The notes beneath the pieces were generated by a model. The model was given only the letters and a program-made list of their open reading frames with translations, was not told the origin of the DNA and searched no databases. From Pseudoscleropodium purum (lineage: Eukaryota > Streptophyta > Bryopsida > Hypnales > Brachytheciaceae): a stretch of 64,000 bases of DNA. This document shows positions 12,245 through 23,825 of this stretch, in pieces. Position numbers and translations under genes: made by a program. How positions within the stretch are numbered: the first letter of the stretch is position 1; every line of letters starts with the position of its first letter. The stretch lies in contig OZ017795.1 in NCBI GenBank assembly GCA_963969395.1, forward strand, positions 26,703,063 to 26,767,062. The letters are read 5' to 3'.

Positions 12245-14025
12245 GGGGAGGTTTATACATAGGGCTAGATTGAGGGTTGGCCAAAACCCTCTAAATTTGA
12301 ACCAATAAGATCACTCAATTTTTCCAAATCTAGCTCAAGGCATTTATACTTGGGGTTGGATGGAACTACCAATCATCCTACGTGTCACCTTAGGTGGCAT
12401 AGTTTTGGCACCAAACCTTTTGGCCCCAGAGAAGCAATTGGGCCAAGGTTTTGGATAGCCCAAACTCCTATCTAGGGCCAGATTGGGGTTGGATTGGACT
12501 TCATTGTTGGATTATACAAATCTCCACCGTCTACTAAAATTACTTTTTTAGATAAATATTTAAGAAACTTCCTCCCAGTTGCTCTCATATTTATTTTGAA
12601 AGCTCTGGATGTAGTGGGGCTAATGTTGGCAGCATTGGGATGCATTGGGCTAGCATTGGGATGCACTAGGATAATGCTGGGAGTATTGGGCTATTTTTTA
12701 TAATCACATTTTTTAACTGAATGTTTGTACAAAGTACAAAATGGCTTTATAAATTGACATTAATTACTTTTTTAATAATAAGTTAAGGAGTTTTTTAAAT
12801 TAATAATAATCACTTTATAATTTTAAAATTGCCTTTCACCATTAATTTGAATGTGATGAATTTTTATTTATTTATTAAATATTAAAAATATATTAAATAA
12901 AATTTTAAATTAGTGCTTTCAATATTTTATATGCTTAACTTAAGATAAGAAATTTTCCACATTAGAATATCCTAAATTTTTTATTATAATAAATAGTTTT
13001 AATTTGTAATATTAGAATAAAAAATTATATCATAAACTATTGTTCTATATAATTCTTCTTTATAGTAATATGAGATGCTTAATAAAAATAAAATTTGATA
13101 CATTTCTTGTTTTGCTTGTTTAAACATGAGATATTAATTTAGTTTCATTCATTGATTTGTTCCATTTACATGTGATGTTTATTTGGCTAAGAACAAGGAT
13201 TTTTTGGTACAATTTTTAGGTACATTTTTTGTCAGACACGAATTTGTAAATGGAAGCCATTGTTGAGATTTTGCCATAGATTCAAATATCTATGAGATGA
13301 TTTGTGAATTTACCAATTCTAATGACAAATACTTGAAAAAAGAATATAATAAAGAATGATTACAACACTAAAAACAACATGTACAATAAAACTTGATTTA
13401 CATTTACTATTGAATTTATTCAAGTTCTCATAATAAAAATATTCATATTTAAAAAATAAATAAAATAAAAAATGTAGATTTAAAAAAGAGATAAAAAGGA
13501 GATGTTTTCTCAAATTGTATTTAGTGAGTCATTATTTTCAAATCCCTCTAGTAACAAGACCAAAATTATTTATTTTTTGAAATTCTTGAAATTCTCATGA
13601 AAATAAATGACAATTATTCTAAGGCTTCAACTCTAGTTTCAATGTCAAGCAAAAAGAAAAGGTTCAAAAGAAGTCAAAGAACTCTCTCTTTTTTCAAATA
13701 GAAAAATTAATAAGAAAAAGGAAAAGGTTCCAAAAAAAATAAAGATACTCTCTATTTTATTTTTGACGTAGAACAAATAGAAAAATAAATAAAAAAGGGA
13801 AAAAAAAATCATTAATTAATTAAAAATAAAAGAAGAGAAAGAGAAAGATAAACATGCTTGTTTTTATTTATTTATAATTGAGCAGAGAGAAAATCCAAGA
13901 GCACATAAATTGAAAATTCGACCCTAGAATCCAGCCCAAGGGGTTTATATTAACTTGGGCCAGATGGAGAAACTGGGGCCGGATTGAAGGCAAATCCGAC
14001 CCTAGGCGTAGTATACCTCCCCCCC
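12245..14025. mobile_element. Probable non-autonomous DNA transposon, about 1.8 kb
   Basis: The left end (GGGGAGGTTTATACATAGGG) and the reversed right end (GGGGAGGTATACTACGCCTA) form imperfect terminal inverted repeats. A second inner pair of GGG(G/C)TTGGAT-like blocks follows. The first and last 200 bp are GC-richer than the very AT-rich core (12720-13880). Flanks are TTA on the left and TAA on the right, which would suit a PIF/Harbinger-type TWA site but are not identical. No transposase frame is visible. Boundaries and class are tentative. Confidence 0.45.
12615..12700 (+). repeat. Short tandem repeat of GCATTGGGATGCAYTRGGMTA units
   Basis: About four imperfect 20-21-nt units built on GCATTGGGATGCATTGGGCT follow each other, the last ones more diverged (ATGCTGGGAGTATTGGGCTA). 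They lie inside the element spanning 12.2-14.0 kb. Confidence 0.6.
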
Positions 14026-14890
14026 TAACCTTAGCTAAGAAGTGGTGGCAAGAAGTCTGCTTGCCCCGCTCCTTGGCTTTGCTGCCACTGGTTTTGAGGT
14101 GCTGCCTCGAAATCAGTCCAATCTGATGTCAGGGCTGTCAACTGAGGTCACCCGAAGCTACGAAGTACGGAGTATAATTCACTCGCACCAAACAACTCCC
14201 TTACAAAATGTACAATTTCTTACGTCAGGGAAGATGGGAGGCACGAAAAAACCTACAGTAACGTACAGGAAGAAGGCACATGTTGGACACTCACTGACAT
14301 GCTCTCGACACAGGCTGACTTGTTACAAAATTTTCGAATGGTTTTTTTGGATCACAATGCAGATTGCAGAGGGAGAGTTTTCATGAAGTGCTTAAAAAAA
14401 TATTATCAAGCGCTGTCTAAACTTGACTCCGCTGTCTCACTGTCTTTCGTGACACCTTCTCTTTGATGATCTCTTGTTTTGATCTCACTCTTGTACTCGA
14501 TTCGCTTTTCTATCCTATCCAAGTCACCTCCGTACTGGCGAGAATGGCGCTGGCTCGAAGTCAGTTCCTCGTGCGTGGAAGCTTTAACCCTGTAAGGACG
14601 GGCTGGTCTCAGAAGAAATCATCATTTTCTAATAACGTGGGAATCAATCGCTTAAAAAAATGGAAAAATAGTCATTGGAAGTCAAACTACCGTAGAAGAT
14701 GTTCCCTTTCCACAACAAAACTCGGAAGATGAATAATAACACTTCTGTCCTATATAAGAGAATTCTCTATCACCCAATGGAGAATTTGTCTTTGCAACAA
14801 CATTATGTATAGGGTTAACCCTGTCCAAGGCACAGACTACAGAGTGTTCTTTAGAATTGAAGACTTGAGAAAAATCCTTGTAAAGTACTC
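14026..14890 (+). other. GC-richer island with an orphan candidate first exon
   Basis: From about 14040 to 14820 the sequence is markedly GC-richer than both flanks, like the gene islands elsewhere in the window. ATG 14544 opens 16 codons (MALARSQFLVRGSFNP) that end exactly at a GTAAGG splice donor at 14592. No matching downstream exon was found before the dispersed repeat at 14892. The island could be the promoter and first exon of a gene lost to repeat insertion, or a non-coding transcription unit. The open frames running through it (14042-14386 and 14463-14732) resemble no family I know. Confidence 0.3.
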
Positions 14891-14891
14891 T

Positions 14892-15405
14892 TTTGGAAGA
14901 ATATTTTAGTTTGGAATTGATATATAAATAAAAACTTGTAGATTTTGAGTTGTAGATTTCATTCGTATAGTTAGATTAACCAATGCTATCACCCATTTTA
15001 TTTTATTTTTATAAATTTGGAAAGAAAAATTTCAAAATTCCTTCTAAATTCAAATCTGAGCAAAATGTTATGACTTTTTGAATTAAATTTGTTGGTATGG
15101 AGTAGAAATGAGGTTCTCTTGATATGGTGATTTTTCAGAATTTGTTTGTTCTTTCAATTTATAATTTTATTTTTTTCAAATCCAAGTTTTGAACTAGAGT
15201 CAATGCAATTTTGGCTTGGTCAACTATATTTGCAATTTTAGAAAATATGTATTCCAATGACACCAAATCCAACCATTAGATAGGACAACAACTTGATAAA
15301 ATATCTCCACAAATTAGGATGACTTTCATCCAAGCAATAAATGAGAAAAAAACATAAATATCAATTTGTTTGTCATCCATAAATTGGATGTCGGAGAGCT
15401 AAAGG
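14892..15405 (+). repeat. Dispersed repeat B, copy 2
   Basis: This is the same-orientation partner of 7144-7650. It begins with TTTTGGAAGAATATTT and ends near TTGGATGTCGGAGAGCTA. It has no coding content and no visible terminal repeats. Confidence 0.55.
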
Positions 15406-16219
15406 TTTAAAACAACTCTTAATTTCTAAGTCATATTAAACTAAGCAAAGGCAGATTGCCCATGGGGAAATTAATGCACTATATGCAAGGTCTAACGTTA
15501 GTTTTTGAAGTGAAAGAAGTAATGATGCAACTGGAATCTTACCAAATTCTAAATTAGTTTAGATGATCACATCCTGTTGAAGTATTCAACGAGTATGCCT
15601 TCTTTAAGATTTCAGGGTGGTAAATCTGGATCAGTGGTGGTATAGGTATTCTAAACTTACTAGAAATGCTACTGTGCATACAGTAAGCCATCAACACAAT
15701 GACCCTCACTTGATTTATCCATTCTACAGAATACAAGTTCCAAGAACGAACCTTGTCATTATTGAACTACACTTTGATATCATTACTTAAGGCTTCATGC
15801 CTGCATTGATTTCCAAAAAATATGTAAATTAATAACATAGAATGAGTGTGTAACAAGTGTACTGCAGTCCATAACAGTGTGACAAATGTCTAGAATGTTC
15901 CAGAGTATCATGCTAGCGATTTCATAAAAGCTGAACATAAAGAAGTCATAGCCATGGACGGAAGGGAGCATGGCACAGCAGCTTACAAAAAAACTTACTT
16001 TAAGTTAAAACCCTTGACTCCTGTCCCCCTCTCTCCTCTGTATCATGCACTCCACAATCTCCTTCCTAACCTGCCTAGGAAGATGATTTTTCAATCTCCT
16101 CAATGGCCATGGTCACAATTTGAACATGCCGGTCCTTTACAATTTTAATTCTAATGCTAGAGTACACATGTCCGTCTTGCATCCTTCTACTGGGTACCGA
16201 GGAAGGGGCTTGGCCTTGT
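15406..16219 (+). other. Upstream region of the EG45-like gene
   Basis: I see no separate gene here. Composition becomes less AT-rich toward 16200, in keeping with a promoter region for the gene that starts at the TATA box at 16220. Confidence 0.4.
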
Positions 16220-16230
16220 ATATAAATATG
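16220..16230 (+). promoter_or_regulatory. TATA box of the EG45-like gene
   Basis: TATATAAATAT lies about 75 bp before a probable 5'UTR exon end. A leader exon then ends at 16304 (GCAG followed by GTATAC), and a 5'UTR intron runs to the TTTGCAG acceptor at 16801, 24 nt before the ATG. The arrangement fits a canonical plant core promoter with a leader intron. Confidence 0.6.
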
Positions 16231-16825
16231 CTGTGTCCTCTCTCAATTGCAAGCACCACACTGGTCTCATCGCCATAGCTCAATCGGAGATTTATAGCGT
16301 GCAGGTATACATTGGCGTGGTTCTAATTTGAAAGGAAGTCTTGCCTGCGTCTCTTCCGTTTTGTGCATTTGAGTTATGAGGGATATTCCTCTGTAAATGC
16401 TTATTCTCATCTCACCAGGAATGAGCTAGATTTGCGTGGTCATCGTCTCATTGTTGCTATTGATTGTTGCACTCCAGCATTGAGAGTTTCCATTTTTCGT
16501 ACTCTACTTTCAGAAAATCCGGTTGTTTAGGTGGTTCGTAATAGGAAGTCACTAACTCAAACTAGTATTCTCTGTGACTGGATGACCACATGAGTGCATA
16601 GTATATTTGGGGATCAGACCTTGCATTCCTACTCTATGGTTTGCAAATTTGTTGTAAGGCCTGCAGGCCTTGCACCCCGTATTATGGGTCATTTATGTTC
16701 TCATCTATGGATTGAAGGTGATTAAGATGGGTGATTGAGATCGTTCGAATTCCGAATCAGAAGTAATTGGATTGTGAAATCTTCACTTGTTCGCTTTGCA
16801 GGGGGTGATACGGAGATCTGAAGCA

Positions 16826-17864
16826 ATGGCTCAGCTAAGGCCGACGGTGCTGTTGGTAGCGTCTGCATTCTTGGTCTTGCAGCTCACGGAGCTGGTCGCA
16901 GCGGCCACTGGGAAGGCATCATTCTACACAGCCCCATTTGTTCGTAAGTTCTTACCATTTTAGAGCAATAAGATGTAAGTCACTAGCTCGTGGCTAGTTG
17001 CAGGAGCGTCCTCTGTGAAGGTTGAACAAATTTCTCAAATGAATGTGATTGGTTTAGAATATCTATACAGCATGAAAAGAATTTTCATTGTGATGCTTGT
17101 GGAGGTCTTCCTATTATCAATATGATCGTACAGAGGTTTTCCATGTATCATAAGGAGGTTTCCTAATGAATATCATGATCACTGGGAGACCTTTCATGCA
17201 GAAGATTCTCTTTTACTGAAGATCTCTAAAACGATCTGAAACAATAAAATTTGGTTGTGTAGTATTGAGGAATATGATTATGTTTCCTACAGTGTTAGTG
17301 TTTTATAGGCCAAAATTGTGATCATGTTAAAGTTCCCAAAGCTCTGAAAACTGGGTTTGGTGTAGATCTGCGTTTCGGACAAGTGACTGAAACTGCACCA
17401 ATTTCACTAAAATGCGTCATTTCAACAACTAAGAGGTTTGAGGAATTGTGTTCTAGGATGGCTAATTAAATTGTGGCACGTGGCTTATGTTTACAGCCTC
17501 GGCTTGTTTTGGCTTCGACCCAAACCAGTTCCCACAAAACGGCTTCTTCGCAGCAGGAGGCGACAGCTCTGGCGCCAACATCTGGAACAACGGGCAAAAC
17601 TGTGGCAAGTTCTTCAGGATTCAGTGCCAAGGGAATGGTTGCAACGGCCATGGAGCCATATCAGTGAAAATCGTCGATCGTTGCCCGAACGGCTGCTCTG
17701 GAGGACGAGCCTTCGATCTCTCTGAAACTGCCTTTTCTACCATTGCCAATGTAGACGTTGGGGTGATCACTGTCGAGTATTCCCTTGCTTCCTCACTTGA
17801 TGACCCCGTTGATGACAAAGATGCAGAAACGTTCATTGCAGAAGTTGGCCATACCGGACAGTAA
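16826..17864 (+). CDS. EG45-like domain-containing / plant natriuretic peptide-like secreted protein, 161 aa
   Basis: Exon 1 is 16826-16943 and exon 2 is 17497-17864, joined at a phase-1 GT-AG intron. Residues 1-26 form a signal peptide (hydrophobic LLVASAFLVLQL, then an Ala-rich cleavage zone), so the protein is probably apoplastic. The mature part is a double-psi beta-barrel domain of the EG45/PNP group related to expansin domain 1. Visible marks are GKASFYTAPFVPSACFG, WNNGQNCGKFFRIQC, VKIVDRCPNGC and FDLSETAFSTIA. Six cysteines (43, 75, 83, 88, 102, 106) match the three disulfides expected, and Asp100 is in the conserved VD. Family members are signalling or wall-associated proteins; no catalysis is established. 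It lacks an expansin C-terminal domain. An acidic tail of about 27 residues follows the barrel, longer than usual. A leader intron precedes the ATG. The identification is firm; the physiological role is inferred. Confidence 0.9.
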
Positions 17865-18300
17865 GCTGCGTGGAATGGTGGATGTGCACATCCTGCAGCG
17901 AGGAGCCAGCTTAGAAGATGAAGGAAAAAAAGTACTGCAATGGTATGCATTACAGACGTAAGTTCTAGTGTGGTTTCTTGCGGATAATCTTGAGAAGCTT
18001 TGTTTTTGATGCTGTACATGTCAAAGTTTTTATTACGAAATGCTATGAGTCCCGGGGCCAGGTCGGTGACTTTCGGCACCTTGAGCTAGTACGCGCGTCC
18101 TTGATTAGCAATGCAATCTACTGACCAGGGGATTAGGAATGTAATCTGCTTACTAAGGACAATAAAAGAGCTCTAAAAATAGGAATAGATACGCTCACTA
18201 TTCCTCAAGACAGAGTTCTGCATAGTGGTCGCGACTGGTGTGAACCTGCAATGTAACCTTTTTCTTCCAGGTTTACTTTGTAATGTTTTGTGGCCTTTGA
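17865..18300 (+). terminator. 3'UTR and polyadenylation region of the EG45-like gene
   Basis: AATAAA lies at 18161-18166, about 300 bp after the stop, inside sequence of gene-like composition. GT-rich stretches follow near 18230-18300 (TGTAATGTTTTGTGG), as expected downstream of plant cleavage sites. The exact end is not determined. Confidence 0.45.
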
Positions 18301-18477
18301 ATACGAAGCTGAAGTTTGAAGAATGTATGAATGGCTAAATGACGTCTTCGTCAGTACGTCTGGTTACTTTGCGCGTGCTCATGGATAATGGATTGGACCA
18401 CCAATTGGAGTCGTGAATGGTGTGGGGTATTTGTTACATGATAATTGCATGATATCCTTAGCTTTTGGAACGTGGTC

Positions 18478-18670
18478 TTATTAACCCTTACAGACGGACT
18501 GGTCACCGCGGGGAAAAGGGGGCAGTGAACAGCGCAGAGAAGAAAGGAGACCGCGGGGTGAGGCTCTGTTTCGGCGCGGTGAACAGCTGCAGGCCAGTGC
18601 AACAGTCGGGCTGCCCGGTCGGAGGAGGAACAGTGAATCTTTCGACTGTAGCAGCACCTGCCCTTGTTCC
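18478..18670 (+). other. Unexplained GC-rich patch with repeated GTGAACAGC-like motif
   Basis: This patch stands out by GC content and CG dinucleotides. A motif recurs three times: GCAGTGAACAGCGCAG, GCGGTGAACAGCTGCAG and GGAACAGTGAATC. The left edge is TTAACCCTTACAGACGG, which resembles the piggyBac-type TTAA+CCC ends elsewhere in the window, but no matching right end was found. Open frames exist on both strands without recognisable domains. It could be a young element fragment or a non-coding gene. Confidence 0.35.
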
Positions 18671-19925
18671 AGACAGAAATGTTCACTTTTTACCCTCGAA
18701 CTTCATAATGTCATTGCTACCTCATGTGCGTAATTAATGTCTGAGCGCTTTCTCAAGAGCAGCCCGACGCAGCTGCAGGTGTGACTGATTTCTTGTCATT
18801 CACATCAACGAAAACGTACTCAGAACTTGTATGATTATACTTCCACGAGGCGGACTTTTGAGGACCATGTCTTCCGAAAAAAGTTTATGATGTTGTTGGT
18901 AATTCTCATGTTGTTCACATGTGGAAAGCCCTTGATTCCACTCACTCGCAGTCCAATATGGCCATGCTCGTATATTGGTCCTCACATTCGAGCACTACGA
19001 GAACTACAGAACCAAATGCAGGAAGTCGACAATGACCAAGTAGGAACTGAAATATGTAAAATTAGAAAACAACAAGCACTTTGATGTGCTGTGCAATGGA
19101 CCAATAATCGAACGCAGGCACGTGCACAGCGACATATATCTCAAATAACCAGATCCAACGGCAGAAGGGTCGCATTTGCACAGTACCCCTGCTTCACTCC
19201 TTGTTCTCGAGAACTCCCATTTCCTGGTCTGCACAGTCCGACCCAACCACAGCATTAGATTGGAAAATGTGACCCCACTTACTCATAGAGCAAACGAAAA
19301 AGCAGTTCTACTTTACCGCTGAAGATTTCGGAGATGCTCTATGCTGAACAGAATCCAATTTCGCACATTGAAGCGATATACTTCAACCAAAGCAAAGAAA
19401 ACCAGACTTACGCATTCAGTAACTACTATTTCTTCAGTTATGAAGACTTCAACATTGCACACAAAAAAGATCAGAGAGTAGGGCTGAGAAGAAATTAAAA
19501 AGCGGTACTCATTAAGCGACGATAAACCATCGTACAGATTACAACGTTATACCAACTGCGGTGCACTGCAGCCAAAACATCCAAGGAAGTCTGGACTCCC
19601 AGCACGATATGCCGAAGAATTACTCCATCTCAGTAAACCCTGAACATGCTGAAGAAAAAAACAGCAAGAGACAATTACCTAGGAGCTTCACAACTTAGTT
19701 CAAGAGCTCAATCGAGAAAAGTAGTTGGAAAACCTCCGAATTCAGTGAGAAAAGCGAGTAACTCTCATCCACATCTCCCGTTATTGCAGAAGACAAGCAG
19801 CCCACTGAGCCCTTTGCGAATCAAGAACAGTGCGAATATTAAATTGAACAATGCAAACTGCCGCTTCAAACAGCTGAGGCTGCACCATTCACCGAATTCA
19901 TCACGAACATGTTTAGAAGTGTCTA
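18671..19925. other. Moderately GC-rich stretch without a resolved gene
   Basis: Composition is gene-like. Possible splice sites occur on the minus strand (for example GACTGTGCAG before 19227), but I could not assemble a convincing protein. It may contain exons of a minus-strand gene starting at 19958. Confidence 0.3.
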
Positions 19926-19985
19926 CGAGCTAGTGTGCCATCCATCCTCGGAGGCCATGTCGAAACCCTAAACCAACAAAGGAAG
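19926..19985 (-). other. Possible minus-strand gene start (ATG 19958)
   Basis: On the minus strand a telobox-like TTTAGGGTTTCGAC immediately precedes ATG 19958. Ten codons follow (MASEDGWHTS), then TC and a GTAGAC donor-like site. Upstream (19990-20110) the DNA is CG-rich like the other promoters here. Joining to the frame behind the acceptor near 19227 gives only about 40 residues without known features. Treat it as a candidate first exon, possibly of a decayed gene. Confidence 0.25.
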
Positions 19986-20219
19986 TCAAGAAATGAAATC
20001 AAGACACTCGCATCGTTCGACATGACCTTTCAAAACGACGCCGAATTTGTTGCCCACACTGGGCAGCGCTTGCCAAGTCGTCATCAGTCTAACTTCTGAA
20101 AGCTCGTTCTCGCTCTGTTCACATTTTATCGCACTGAAATAACCTCAAATAGTGGCTCCATTGGCACCGGCAGTTACTGCCACTTTTTGTGTCGCTATAC
20201 ACTGTAATTTTAAAATTTT

Positions 20220-20640
20220 AAGATTTACATTTGAACCCCTCCTTACCCATTTTGTAATTTTCACAAACCAACATGTTGACAATCAATATGGGACAATTCC
20301 CCATATCTGTATCTAGTATCCATATTTAATATTCATCCCATATCCATATTTGGTACTGTATCCATATCCGATATCTATATTCATCTTGTATTTGTATCCA
20401 ATATGGTATACATGTTTGGTATTCATTTCATATTTCATATTTGGATGGCTTAGATTAAATCTCACAAGATCAATGATTTGTGATTTTTTGAAAAATCAAT
20501 AGCAACTTTGAAGGTAAGCATTTTTAAAATTAAAAATATCAATGGCCTATGAATTTTCTAAGAGAAGGGGGGGGGGGGGCAACAAATGCAAATCAAGGTG
20601 GTATACCTCTTTTTAGTGGATAGTGAAGCCAAAATGCACT
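20220..20640 (+). repeat. TATCC-rich repeat, copy left of the piggyBac relic
   Basis: A degenerate (C)ATATCCATAT array (20290-20450) is followed by unique sequence, a run of 13 G (20567-20579) and GGTGGTATACCTCTTTTTAG. The order of landmarks recurs at 22905-23365: an ACCC..CCNCTTTGTAATTTT-type start, the ATATGGGAYAA..CCCATA palindrome, the TATCC array and GTGTACCTCTTGTTAG. The two are therefore old direct copies flanking the transposase relic. Confidence 0.5.
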
Positions 20641-20712
20641 TGAAACATAGCACAAGAATGGATGCCATGGCCGCATCAATCTAATGCTAGGAAAAGTTGA
20701 CAATGGACAACT

Positions 20713-21770
20713 TCAAGAACTAAAATAAAGATCTTTCTGCTTCAATTTTGTGACAAGTCCATAAACAAGTAAATGGAAGTTATAGCACCTAAGACCAATG
20801 ACTTGACTAGTAGCAAAGATATTCACAAATGAACCGTGGTCCAAATGTACCATAGTACCGTGGTCCAATAATTGAAGAAATAATGGCATAGACGTAAAAA
20901 AACTATTTGTTGTTATAATGTGTCCCTGACCATGCAAAGTTTTTGTTAGGTCTAATACCACTTGAGCCCCTTCTTGTCTAAAACCTTTCCCCATTTAGCC
21001 ACAAACTCCACTTTTGTATTTCATTTAGATTGTTGAACTAAAGCATTGTGGTCTTTGTCCTTTCCACAATAAATCCTAAACATCCACACCTATTTCGCAA
21101 TAGTGTCAGCTAAAGCCCAAACCTTTATCCAAAAACATACAAATTTTTTGGGCATGTACTGCTTTATGGGACTATATCAATTGGCCCTTATATCTAACCA
21201 TGGACTCATCAACAATCAATTGTTGAATTGGCTTCCACAATTTTGAAATTTGATCCAAATAGCTTCATGTAGCCATCTCACTTTTCCAATTTTATCACAC
21301 CCATTTGAGGATCCATTTGCCATATGCAATCATCTTGAAATAGATTCAAATGAGTCTTGAATGAAAAGTTTTGATAAGACATGACAATGCAACAAAGGCT
21401 CATCTTCTACCCAACAACATCTCATGTTTTATAGTCTTTTTACACCCACAAACAATAAGACCCCCAAATATGCATGAAATCCATGGTACTCCAAAGGAAT
21501 CCAATCCAAATTACCAATTGTTTGACCCGATTTTTTATTGCGCACTACTGAAGCATAACAATTAGTTTCCTTCACTATTTTGGTGATTGTTCTAGGAATC
21601 CAGTACTTTTCAAATAAGATAAGACACATTGGCAATTGTTTATGTGTAAATACATAGCTAGGTTCCGGGTCGGAGAAAGATAGTAGAGGACTTGCATAAT
21701 TTCTAACACCAACTATCCATGTGTTACAAGCAAACTTGACAAGTAGACGATCCAAATCCTTTTTTTTTTA
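20713..21770 (-). pseudogene. piggyBac-type (DDE_Tnp_1_7) transposase relic
   Basis: Minus-strand translation gives, N to C: a segment with IVKETNCYASV and WIPLEYHGFHAYLGVLLFVG (21755-21429), typical of the start of the piggyBac catalytic domain. LIVDESMVRYKGQ follows (near 21230-21190), corresponding to the first catalytic Asp block, then ALADTIAK.VWMFRIYCGKD (near 21120-21070). Last comes GAQVVLDLTKTLHGQGHIIT followed by TNSFFTSMPLFLQLL (20994-20830), the second Asp block. In that last block the usual Asp before Asn-Phe-Phe-Thr-Ser is lost (TTNSFFTS). Stops and frameshifts between the segments show it is dead. The order and spacing of four family blocks make the assignment firm. This superfamily moves by cut-and-paste into TTAA sites and is rarely described in plants. 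Confidence 0.8.
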
Positions 21771-22904
21771 AATGGCCTTTTTGGTTTCAATGGAATTTTT
21801 TTTTAAATTTGTATCCAATCTTCTAACATGCACTACTTCATGGCTTCCTCCTCAACATCCCATATTAAACTTGATTGGGCTTGCTTGTATTGGACAATGA
21901 GAAGAAAAATGAACAATTTATCCTAGTTGTGGCACTCAAAGGGTTGAGTCTACTGTCATGCAATGATGCCCTTGTGGATGTGTAGGCAAGGTTGAATCCA
22001 AAAAACCCCACTATTTTGAGCTATTCAAATTAGATTATTATTTCCTCTCCAATGTAATTTTGGGGCCTTTGATTGCAAATATGATCTCAAAATTTGAAAA
22101 AAGAATGCCCAACAAAAAAAAAGGATTCTACGTTCTACCCACAGATAATTATGGGATACAACTACCTTCGGAAGAGGTTCTATGAACTCCTACAAACTCA
22201 ACCCCTTAGAAGACAATATGTTCCTAAAAAAAAGAAAGAGAAAATTAGAAAAAAGGAAGAATGGGGAAGATGAATACCTAATTTGGTTTTCTTTCTTAGA
22301 TTGAAGATGGATGGAGGCTTTGTACTACATCCTATTTGAGCTGTTGTTGCTTCATGCACCCTTGCATGCACCTTCTTTTTGCGAGAGTCCCATCCTTGTC
22401 CTCCTTATCTTTGCGTTTGAGTGGCCATGGTGACTACATGTTCTTTAAGCACAACTTCGTTGTGTGGATTGCCTCACCAACAAGGTTGATGTAGTCATCT
22501 AAGGAGTTCCTAGACAACAAGTCCAAACCGAAACCATCTCCGCAATATAACTCACCATTGTCATCACTACTAGGGTTGAGTGAGGAATCCTCTGCTTCAA
22601 ACAACCATGTCTATTCAACAAATGTTGAACCCTCCTGATACCATTGTAGGTTTTCTTCAAACTCTACATTTCTTATTTGTGATTGTTGAAAGTCAAGTAT
22701 ATACTATAGTGCTCCTCATCATATGTCTCTTTTTACTTTGCAATCAAGTCTCACAATTGCTCTTCTCTAGGTGAGATGTGTTGAGGTAGTAACTTCCTCT
22801 TTTGAGCTCATTGTGACATAACTATCAGAATAAACTCAAAATCCAATTTTTCATTATTAAATCCTTGGGGTATGAAGTGAATTAAATATTCATTTAATTT
22901 TTGT

Positions 22905-23365
22905 TTGGAATTTAAACCCATCCCTCCACTTTGTAATTTTGAAGTGAAGATGGCGATGACATTTGATATGGGATAAATCCCATACCATATCCAGTACAAT
23001 ATTTGTATCCTATATAGTATTTGTATCCTATAGAATATATGTATACCATATAGTATATATATCACATACTATAATTGTATCCATACAATGCATGTATTGC
23101 ATATACATACCCATATTTCGTAACCATATCCCGTATTCTATATCTCATATCTGAATCCACATCTAGATCCAAATCTAGATCAATAGCATCTAGTACTCCA
23201 TCAACGATTTTTTTAAGAGGATTGATAGACCACATTCATTAGCATTCATGATGTATTTATAAAATTAGATCAATGACAACTGGAGGGGTATTAATTTTTT
23301 CTTAAAATAATCGACAGTTTAGGTTGCATAGGGTGGCATGTACAAGGCTGTGTACCTCTTGTTAG
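22905..23365 (+). repeat. TATCC-rich repeat, copy right of the piggyBac relic
   Basis: This is a direct, diverged counterpart of 20220-20640, with a TATCC/ATATAGTATTTGTATCC array at 22970-23175 and the TGTACCTCTTGTTAGTA landmark at 23350. It has no coding content. Confidence 0.5.
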
Positions 23366-23825
23366 TACATTGTTGCTCTTCTCTCTTTTGAGATTGTGTC
23401 AAAAAAATCCTATCAAATGTACCAAAGTCCATTTGTCTATACTAGAAGAAATTGGTTTATTTTCATCGTGTTGCATAAGTTTGATCTTAAGACTTAGATC
23501 ATGCAAAAGACTTACTGACATAGCTTCAATTCTTCTAAGATATTTCAAAGAAGGGCACCTCAGAGATGCAACGTTTGGATCTAGGCGCTCCAAAAGAGTA
23601 CGCAATGGAGAAGTTCTTGCTTGTCACATATTGAAAAGAGTAGTTGGATAGGAAGAGTAGCTATTTAGAACATGGTATTTGCAACATGTATTTTTGAAAC
23701 ATGAAGTCATTGAAATTACCTACTTCGTGGTCCTTCTTTTTTAATAGGTCGTCACTTTCAAAAAATAGCTTTATATTGTTCATGCATGTTTTGAGCACTA
23801 CCAATTTTGTAGGTCCAATTTTGCT

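Noticed and set aside
17621..18079. 152-codon minus-strand open frame over the EG45-like gene
   Set aside because: It is the antisense shadow of exon 2, whose sense frame has unmistakable family motifs.
20280..23175. TATCC-type arrays as a CRISPR-like or regulatory array
   Set aside because: There are no conserved repeat units with distinct spacers; it is degenerate microsatellite-like sequence in a eukaryotic genome.
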